A stretch of DNA of 30,364 bases, from contig RKRX01000207.1 of assembly GCA_007571185.1 (NCBI GenBank), positions 1 to 30,364 on the forward strand, given 5' to 3'. The DNA comes from Oceanicaulis sp. Its GTDB lineage: Bacteria > Pseudomonadota > Alphaproteobacteria > Caulobacterales > Maricaulaceae. Shown piece after piece: positions 25,276 through 30,364 of the stretch. Position 1 is the first letter of the stretch. Each line of letters starts with the position of its first letter. The position numbers and the translations under genes are program-made. The notes under the pieces are model-generated. The model was given only the letters and a program-made list of their open reading frames with translations. It had not been told where the DNA came from and ran no database searches.

Positions 25276-27126
25276 TTACTCCTCGGGCTCTGGCACCTTC
25301 AGCGTTTCGACAACCTCTCGGACATCGTAGCTGTCAAAGCCTGTACCCCCCACACTGCCATCCCTGGTCAGCAAGCGGACGACTTTCAGAGCACTGGTAT
25401 CGGTTCCATCAGGCAAGGTGATGTCAAGACTAATATCGGCGTTGACACCGCCCTGAGTTCCCAAGAGTTGCGCCAGACCTTCCGTGGTGAAAGTAGCGAC
25501 ATATTCCCCTCCGTTTAGGGGATCCTCTTCGAGATGGACGATTTCCCTACCATCAGACAACAATGGCGCCGGATATATTGTCATCACTGACCCCGTTGGT
25601 GCAACGCCCTCCAGATCACGCCTATAGACGCCATCCAATCTAACCACGATGGCATGGGCTCCCTCGGCAGCGGCATTATCTTCATCGAACAAATGCCCTG
25701 GCCTGGCTTTCATACCGGAGATACGGAACGCCGACCTAGTGCCACCAGAAGGACGCAAAGAGGTCCACGGGAAGGGGCCGACTCTGACCGTTTCCACACC
25801 ATCATCCTCTCCTAAAGTACCTGTGGTAAGCAAACCCAGACCGGGAGAATAATAGCTGCCTCTCTCCGCCGGTTCGAACTCAAACCCAATGTCCTGCGGC
25901 AGAGTATCTTCCGACACCTCTATACCATTGAGACGCAACCGAAACCGAATTGGACTGCCCGATGCCTCTTGCACTGCACTAGCACTCAAAGTACAGGATA
26001 TCCTGAGAGAAACTGGAGTTCCACAGCGCACGCCCGACGTCGGAGCAGGAAGCTGTTCGTTCCCGGCCTGGGTCGGCGTCGGCTCGACACTCGTCGGATA
26101 GACACTTTCAAGACCTCTAGTACCCTCAAATGTAAACCTAACCGTGCTTGTGTCCAACAAGATGTCAGCCAATTCCTTGATGTCAACAAAGTGGTCCCCA
26201 ATGTCCGGTTCGGACGGAAGAGTTTGACTTGTATCGAGGACTTTAATAGGCTTATCGTCTCCGTCTCGCGGCGTCACAAACCTAAACTCCGTGGAGAGCG
26301 CACCCATTAGACCCCACTCATCACTCCTGTACAGATTTGTTTCCGGGTGTCTGGTCCAATCGTCTAGCTCAGACCGCTGGAGCAGAAGAGCGTCCGGCTT
26401 TCCGAGATCTCCTTGTTCTACGTTCGTGCTATAAGGGTAGCTCCCAATGACCCGAACGTACTCTATCAGGGGGAACTCGAAGGATCTGCCAGCATAATTT
26501 ACAGGGGGTGATGATGTGAAGTCAGCCTTAAGAACCACCTTACCCGTACGCAAGGTTTCTGTTTGAGTTGACTTGACAAGGATCTCCAGATTCACAAGTT
26601 GACTTGTCGCTCTAGTTTCGTCAACCCCACACTGATCCACCCTGCTGTTGCTCCTATACACGAGCGTTCTGTCTCCGATGCCTCCTTCCATTACAAAGTC
26701 ACATTCCACGTCTTCGAAATTGATCTCGTCAGGGGCCGACATGAACACAGCATCAGCACCATCGTTCAATGTTAGTTTCATCGTAACCACGGAACCAGAG
26801 CCCACAGTTGTAAACACATCACGGAGTCGCAAAAAGACATCTACATCGCCCTTAATAGTTCCTTGGTACTCACCCGCGACATAGATCGTCCTGTCTCCTC
26901 CCCAATCGTGGTCCGCTGTCCTAACATCAGGGCTGGCTCTCCGATTTCCATCATCGTCGAGCAATGCGACTTCTACACTCGACCCGTTCTGGGGTAGTTC
27001 GAAAAAGTCACACTCCCGTGCGAGCACGCCAGAGCCCGGGGCACAATTGCTTGTGTTTTGGGATACAGCAGCACCCGTTAGAGCCGACATCGCTGCCGCA
27101 CAAAGTATAAACTGACCAAATCTCAT
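25276..27126 (-). CDS. Exported protein of unknown function, 616 residues
   Basis: I do not recognise a family. The N-terminus is a clear signal peptide, MRFGQFILCAAAMSALTGAA, probably cut near AAVS/QN. The mature part is acidic, rich in Asp, Gly, Ser and Thr, looks beta-rich and has six or so cysteines (SNCAPG, ARECDF, VECDFV, DQCGVD, VRCGTP, RISCTL) that could form disulfides. No transmembrane anchor, LPxTG or autotransporter end is evident. The start is decided by a strong AAGGAGG (27135-27141) eight bases before the ATG. The gene has its own promoter, leader and terminator. It uses more A/T-rich and rare codons (AGA, ATA, CTA) than its neighbours, suggesting transfer or fast evolution. 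Its location among gsp genes makes it a candidate type II substrate or accessory protein. Confidence 0.75.
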   Translation of the reverse strand: MRFGQFILCAAAMSALTGAAVSQNTSNCAPGSGVLARECDFFELPQNGSSVEVALLDDDGNRRASPDVRTADHDWGGDRTIYVAGEYQGTIKGDVDVFLRLRDVFTTVGSGSVVTMKLTLNDGADAVFMSAPDEINFEDVECDFVMEGGIGDRTLVYRSNSRVDQCGVDETRATSQLVNLEILVKSTQTETLRTGKVVLKADFTSSPPVNYAGRSFEFPLIEYVRVIGSYPYSTNVEQGDLGKPDALLLQRSELDDWTRHPETNLYRSDEWGLMGALSTEFRFVTPRDGDDKPIKVLDTSQTLPSEPDIGDHFVDIKELADILLDTSTVRFTFEGTRGLESVYPTSVEPTPTQAGNEQLPAPTSGVRCGTPVSLRISCTLSASAVQEASGSPIRFRLRLNGIEVSEDTLPQDIGFEFEPAERGSYYSPGLGLLTTGTLGEDDGVETVRVGPFPWTSLRPSGGTRSAFRISGMKARPGHLFDEDNAAAEGAHAIVVRLDGVYRRDLEGVAPTGSVMTIYPAPLLSDGREIVHLEEDPLNGGEYVATFTTEGLAQLLGTQGGVNADISLDITLPDGTDTSALKVVRLLTRDGSVGGTGFDSYDVREVVETLKVPEPEE

Positions 27127-27332
27127 GGCTAAGGCCTCCTTGAACGCCTCGATGTTGCACCAGCCAGCAGGATCAAACCCCGGCCGTCTTTTCTGACTCG
27201 TAACGCAGACCGCAATCATTGTCAAACACTCAAACTGCAGAACGCGCCAACGCACTCCACCCACACCCGCAGGGCGCTTCGCTCGATCTCGAGAGACCAC
27301 GCGACGTCATACCCCAGCGTCGGTTAATAGCG

Positions 27333-27361
27333 ATATAATCTCCCGAGGTGCCGTCTGTCAA
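27333..27361 (-). promoter_or_regulatory. Sigma70-type promoter for the exported-protein gene
   Basis: On the minus strand a perfect TTGACA -35 (27356-27361) is followed by a 17-base spacer and TTATAT (27333-27338). This is the best promoter match in the window. The predicted start near 27325 leaves a leader of about 200 bases before the ATG at 27126. Confidence 0.75.
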
Positions 27362-27893
27362 ATATAATTGCAGCAAACAACCGCAATTATTCCCAAGAAA
27401 ATCAGAACTGTGATCAATTTGCATCATTCGACGCCTCTACCCCCCCTTGCAGGCGAGCGTTTAATGTGGGGCTATTGCTAAGTCTTTGTTTTTCTGGCCT
27501 CTGATCCTCGAAATGGATGAGCCTTGAGCGCGCGGGTGAGTTTTTATGGTTTTTACGAGGTGTCCATTCTCATGGGCCACTCAGGCTCTCCGCATAATGA
27601 TCGGACGAAAGCCCGAGGCATTCGAAATGTCCATTTTTCTCACTGATTCCTGAAACCTGGCCTAGGGCGGTCGGAAGTCAAACCTCAAGGTTATGATTGT
27701 GTGATCTTGTGAAAAAAAGCTCCAAACGATGGCGCTGAGAGCGATAAGCCGGACGACCCAAGAGCACAACATCGCGCAAAGCGGCGAAAAGGGTGTCTGA
27801 AAATCCCTATGCTCGCTCTTCAAAACCAGGGTCCGAGCCATTCGAAAACGTCTCGCCGGCACCCCAAAATCCCCAAACTCTGGAAGGTTTGAA
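27362..27893. other. 530-base region without a recognisable gene
   Basis: This stretch lies between the promoter of the exported-protein gene and the end of gspH. Frames here are short or continue as shadows of gspH, and none has a plausible start with recognisable protein. A few short similar words recur (GGCATTCGAAA near 27617 and GCCATTCGAAA near 27837; TGTCCATT near 27561 and 27628), but no ordered repeat was found. It may be a decayed gene or upstream regulatory DNA. Confidence 0.4.
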
Positions 27894-28391
27894 TCAATTA
27901 ACAGGGTGACGCGCCTGAATACGAAACGCCGCTCGACAATCGGGAGGGCCCACCACACGTTGCCATATCCGCCCTCGGGGCGAACTGATGCGCACCGCGC
28001 TCGGCCCACAAACGCCTGAGGGATGTATCCGCCATTCGGAGAGAAACTCCACACTCCAACCGGCAGGCAATTGCAACTCAGGATGGAAAACCGGTCCAGC
28101 GGAGTGCGAACGTCCCACCCCAGACAAATGGACCGACAGACGCTGAGCGGCAAGCCAAGCGTTCACGCCGGAAAAAGCCTCATGCACCTGCTGACGTTCA
28201 TGCACAGCGGACATGGACGGAATGACGATCGCGACCGCGAGGCCGAGTATTGACAAAGTGATGAGCACTTCAAGCAGGCTGAACCCCGCCTGCGCCGCAA
28301 AACCCCAGACCGAATCACAAGCGCCCCGCTGCCGGGACGGTTCGCGCTGATCGCACCGCCCCTGAAAAGCAAATCTGGATTTACCGAGCAT
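27894..28391 (-). CDS. Type II secretion pseudopilin, GspH-like
   Basis: The 165-residue product carries a class III prepilin signal: basic leader, then GFSLLEVLITLSILGLAVAI, with Gly at the cleavage site and Glu at +5. The rest is a small GspH/FimT-like globular domain (RQQVHEAFSGVNAWLAAQR, then a beta-rich tail). The leader from the ATG at 28391 is about 35 residues, long for this class, but no alternative ATG, GTG or TTG lies between it and the cleavage site. It lies 132 bases downstream of gspG. The GspH assignment rests on size and position. Confidence 0.75.
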   Translation of the reverse strand: MLGKSRFAFQGRCDQREPSRQRGACDSVWGFAAQAGFSLLEVLITLSILGLAVAIVIPSMSAVHERQQVHEAFSGVNAWLAAQRLSVHLSGVGRSHSAGPVFHPELQLPAGWSVEFLSEWRIHPSGVCGPSAVRISSPRGRIWQRVVGPPDCRAAFRIQARHPVN

Positions 28392-28523
28392 GGGTCATCG
28401 CCGTGATCTGAACGCCCTCGAGCTGAGCGACTTACCCTTTTAAGAACCAAGATCGTGCGGAAGCACACGCTATTACCACATTACCCACCCCCAGAGCCGC
28501 CAGACAGCAAAATCGTGGATCGC

Positions 28524-28979
28524 CTAGTCACCGGGAAAATCAGCGTTGATCCCACTACCACCCGGTGCGCCATCCGCGCCATAGCTGTACACCCGGCCCT
28601 GGATGAGGGGATCGGGGTTCGCTGAGTACTGATAGGCGTTGCCCCACGGGTCGATAGGCACAGCAGAGCCGTCAATATAAGGACCGTTCCATCCTGAAAC
28701 AGAAGTCTTGGCATCGGCCACAAGCAGGCTGAGCCCTTCCTCATCGGTGGGATACCGGCCTAGATCAAGACGCAGAACGTCCAGACCCGTCTTGATCATG
28801 GATATCTGGCTGAGCGCCGCCGTCTTTCTGGAGGTTTCCAACCGCTCAAACAGGCGAGGCGCGACTATAGCTGTCAGCGCAGCGATGATCGCCACTGCAA
28901 TCAGCACTTCCATAAGCGAATAGCCCGCCTCGGACGCCCGAAAGCGGGCGGGAACGGGGGTCTTGATTGAGAGCGACAT
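28524..28979 (-). CDS. gspG: Type II secretion major pseudopilin GspG
   Basis: GspG polymerises into the pseudopilus that pushes substrates through the secretin. From the ATG at 28979 the product is 151 residues, with an 18-residue basic leader, then the prepilin signal EAGYSLMEVLIAVAIIAAL (cleavage after Gly, Glu at +5). The GspG hallmark follows: LDVLRLDLGRYPTDEEGLSL, WNGPYID, PIDPWGNAYQY and YSYGADGAPGGSGINADF, the calcium-binding C-terminal segment. A longer frame to 29033 adds an unlikely leader. It is transcribed towards gspH and divergently from the gspJ-like gene. Confidence 0.95.
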   Translation of the reverse strand: MSLSIKTPVPARFRASEAGYSLMEVLIAVAIIAALTAIVAPRLFERLETSRKTAALSQISMIKTGLDVLRLDLGRYPTDEEGLSLLVADAKTSVSGWNGPYIDGSAVPIDPWGNAYQYSANPDPLIQGRVYSYGADGAPGGSGINADFPGD

Positions 28980-29102
28980 GACTGCAATCCACAGTTCTTG
29001 ACGATGAGAGCGCAGGCTAGAGTTTGCGTTCAACGAGTGTTATCTGAGTATTTTCCACAGATCATCGCAACCGGTGTACAGAATCGTCGAGCATATGTCA
29101 AG
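28980..29102. other. Divergent region between gspG and the gspJ-like gene
   Basis: These 123 bases should hold promoters for both pseudopilin transcripts. A TTGACG on the + strand (28997-29002) has no matching -10 at 17 bases, and other pairs are weak, so no promoter is assigned. Confidence 0.3.
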
Positions 29103-29726
29103 ATGAAAAAAGGGTTCACACTGATCGAGACTCTCATCGCGCTTGTGATCGCCTCAATCACAACGCTCGTCCTGCTGCAATCAATAATCTCGGTCTCACA
29201 CAGTGTAGCAGGTCTGGATCGCGCCGCCGCCATGCTTATCACCGACAGCTTCAATCGCGCCGCCGCCACACAGGCATTGGCCGCCGCACTGCCCCGATAT
29301 CTCAATGCAAACCACCTGTTCACAGGACATGAAAATGGATTTTCCGGCGCAACGGCAAAACCTGTGTTCGACACTCCGGGCGCCGCGCGCGCCTTCTCGG
29401 TGCGCTTGATGGGAACAGGGCGCGGACAGACCACGCTGACCTACAGCGAAGGCGGGCACAGCGTGGACGTCGTCCGGTTTGAAGGCGCGGGCTATAAGCT
29501 GCGTTACACTCATCTGTCCCTTAGTGATTTTTACGCCGGGACGCCGCCCTCGAACACACCGATCTGGCCGCCCGAGACCGGGTTTGATCCCGAGCCCGAC
29601 TATTATCGCCCCCCTCCACACTTTGTCAGCGTCGTCAATGATCTTGAAGAACGAGTGTGGGCGGCGCGTATAGATGCCGGGTTTGCTCTACCCGTGCGGG
29701 CACAGGATTTGGAGAGCATGCTGTGA
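29103..29726 (+). CDS. Type II secretion minor pseudopilin, GspJ-like
   Basis: The 207-residue product starts MKKGFTLIETLIALVIASIT, a short prepilin leader with cleavage after Gly and Glu at +5, followed by a hydrophobic helix. The remaining globular part (FSVRLMGTGRGQTTLTYSEG, VDVVRFEGAGYKLRYTHLSL) fits a minor pseudopilin of GspJ size. The assignment to J rather than I rests on length and on its position just before gspK. Its stop overlaps the gspK start by four bases (GTGA). An upstream in-frame ATG at 28998 is less likely because the prepilin leader would be too long. Confidence 0.7.
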   Translation: MKKGFTLIETLIALVIASITTLVLLQSIISVSHSVAGLDRAAAMLITDSFNRAAATQALAAALPRYLNANHLFTGHENGFSGATAKPVFDTPGAARAFSVRLMGTGRGQTTLTYSEGGHSVDVVRFEGAGYKLRYTHLSLSDFYAGTPPSNTPIWPPETGFDPEPDYYRPPPHFVSVVNDLEERVWAARIDAGFALPVRAQDLESML

Positions 29727-30331
29727 AACGCCGGGCCAGAGTATCGAAGCGCAGGCGAGGAATGCGGCGCGGCTATGTGTTTGTTCTGGCGCTATGGACT
29801 ATCGTGATTCTGGCCGTTCTTTCCGGAGCAGCCTTCACCGCCATGAGCAGCGCCAACGCCACCTTGCGCGCGATCATTGATCGGGAGCGGAGCATCACCG
29901 CCTTCACAGACGCGGAAGCCCGCCTGCTCTATCTGCTGCTGACCGAACCCATCGGTCTGTCAGCACTGCATGTGGGAGGGCAATTAGACCCCGACCCCAC
30001 AATCGGCGGTTTTGCATTTGGCGGAGAGCTCGTAGACACCCAAGGTGCGCCCTATCGGATGAACACATCCCAGGGGCCGGTGATTGTGCGCCTGATTGCT
30101 GCAAACGGTCTCATCAACCTGTCTGGCGACACCGTGCTGAGCGCCCGTGCCCTGCTGACGGCCCAAGGTCTGTCAGAGCCCGCCGCCAATCGCCTGCCGG
30201 CGGGCTCTGACAGACCTTGGGCCGGCAGCAGGGCACGGGCGCTCAGCACGGTGTCGCCAGAGAGGTTGATTACACCGCTTGCAGCCAGCAGGCGCACAAT
30301 CACCGGCCCCCGCGCGGTGATCATCCGATAG
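29723..30331 (+). CDS. gspK: Type II secretion minor pseudopilin GspK, 3' part disrupted by an inverted repeat
   Basis: GspK sits at the pseudopilus tip with GspI and GspJ. The product starts at a GTG coupled to gspJ, has a basic leader, then RRGYVFVLALWTIVILAVLSG, a prepilin-type helix that lacks Glu at +5, as is known for GspK. The family segments ERSITAFTDAEARLLYLLLT and GPVIVRLIAANGLINLSGD follow. Homology should stop near 30191; the frame then runs through the reverse complement of a second gspK copy to a stop near 30331, so the last 47 or so residues are not GspK sequence. A full GspK is normally about 300 residues, so the C-terminal half is missing. Confidence 0.75.
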   Translation: MKRRARVSKRRRGMRRGYVFVLALWTIVILAVLSGAAFTAMSSANATLRAIIDRERSITAFTDAEARLLYLLLTEPIGLSALHVGGQLDPDPTIGGFAFGGELVDTQGAPYRMNTSQGPVIVRLIAANGLINLSGDTVLSARALLTAQGLSEPAANRLPAGSDRPWAGSRARALSTVSPERLITPLAASRRTITGPRAVIIR

Positions 30332-30364
30332 GGCGCGCCTCGGTTGTCTACGCGTCCTCCGCCA
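30019..30364. repeat. Imperfect inverted repeat, two 173-bp arms, reaching the window end
   Basis: Bases 30019-30191 align without gaps to the reverse complement of 30192-30364, with about 21 mismatches counted by hand (about 88% identity). The innermost part is nearly perfect. Both arms lie within gspK coding sequence and end at the window edge. Confidence 0.9.
30192..30364 (-). pseudogene. Second, divergent gspK fragment in inverted orientation
   Basis: The minus strand reads GAPYRMITARGPVIVRLLAA, then SGVINLSGDTVLSARALLPA, which parallels the + strand GspK (GAPYRMNTSQGPVIVRLIAA, NGLINLSGDTVLSARALLTA). Many differences fall at third codon positions or are conservative, so this looks like an allele from a related strain or a paralogue rather than an exact copy. 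It is truncated at both ends by the palindrome centre and the window edge. Confidence 0.75.

Noticed and set aside
27662..28153. A 163-residue minus-strand frame overlapping the end of gspH
   Set aside because: It overlaps a supported pseudopilin gene in another frame, has no recognisable domain or good start, and reads through the gene-free region.
1..30364. CRISPR arrays, tRNA and rRNA genes
   Set aside because: No regularly spaced repeats, cloverleaf-forming segments or rRNA-like stretches were found on reading; the only ordered tandem repeat is the coding one at 17654-17884.

Overview
The window looks like a piece of an alphaproteobacterial chromosome, most likely Caulobacterales, Maricaulales or Hyphomonadales. 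This rests on the translation-gene order (metK, trmB, rimP, nusA, ylxR/L7Ae, infB, rbfA, truB, rpsO, pnp, with fabI convergent), the GC-rich codon use, and the alphaproteobacterial style of InfB (long charged N-terminus) and NusA (long acidic tail). The taxon is an inference; no rRNA gene is present.

Layout. (1) 1-960: a scar region with a broken Xer-type tyrosine recombinase remnant, an AT-rich spacer and a frameshifted, truncated IS1634/IS4-type transposase remnant. (2) 987-1811: fabI on the + strand, ending at a hairpin shared with the convergent pnp. (3) 1900-13615, all on the - strand: the conserved block from metK down to pnp. (4) 13753-21244, - strand: a tight seven-gene cluster of surface-glycan type, with two sulfotransferases, two exostosin-like glycosyltransferases (one fused to a second putative glycosyltransferase domain), an FkbM-type methyltransferase, a degenerate methyltransferase-like domain fused to a tandem-repeat coiled coil, and another coiled-coil protein. 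A third sulfotransferase (21336-22139) is divergent. (5) 22143-30364: type II secretion genes. gspF and gspE are on the - strand, then a lower-GC gene for a 616-residue exported protein of unknown function with its own promoter, leader and terminator, then pseudopilins gspH and gspG (-) and gspJ-like and gspK (+).

The last 173 bases of the window are an imperfect inverted copy (about 88% by hand count) of the preceding 173 bases inside gspK. Both arms encode GspK-like protein, on opposite strands. This is either a junction artefact at a contig end or a real inverted duplication; the window cannot decide, and everything after about 30191 should be treated with caution.

How the parts fit. The first block is transcription, translation and RNA-decay housekeeping. 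The glycan cluster has the parts to build, sulfate and methylate a surface polysaccharide or glycoconjugate; its product is not deducible from sequence, and it is the best candidate for an undescribed system here. The type II secretion genes are incomplete within the window (no gspC, D, I, L, M or prepilin peptidase seen), and the exported protein between gspE and gspH is a candidate substrate or accessory factor.
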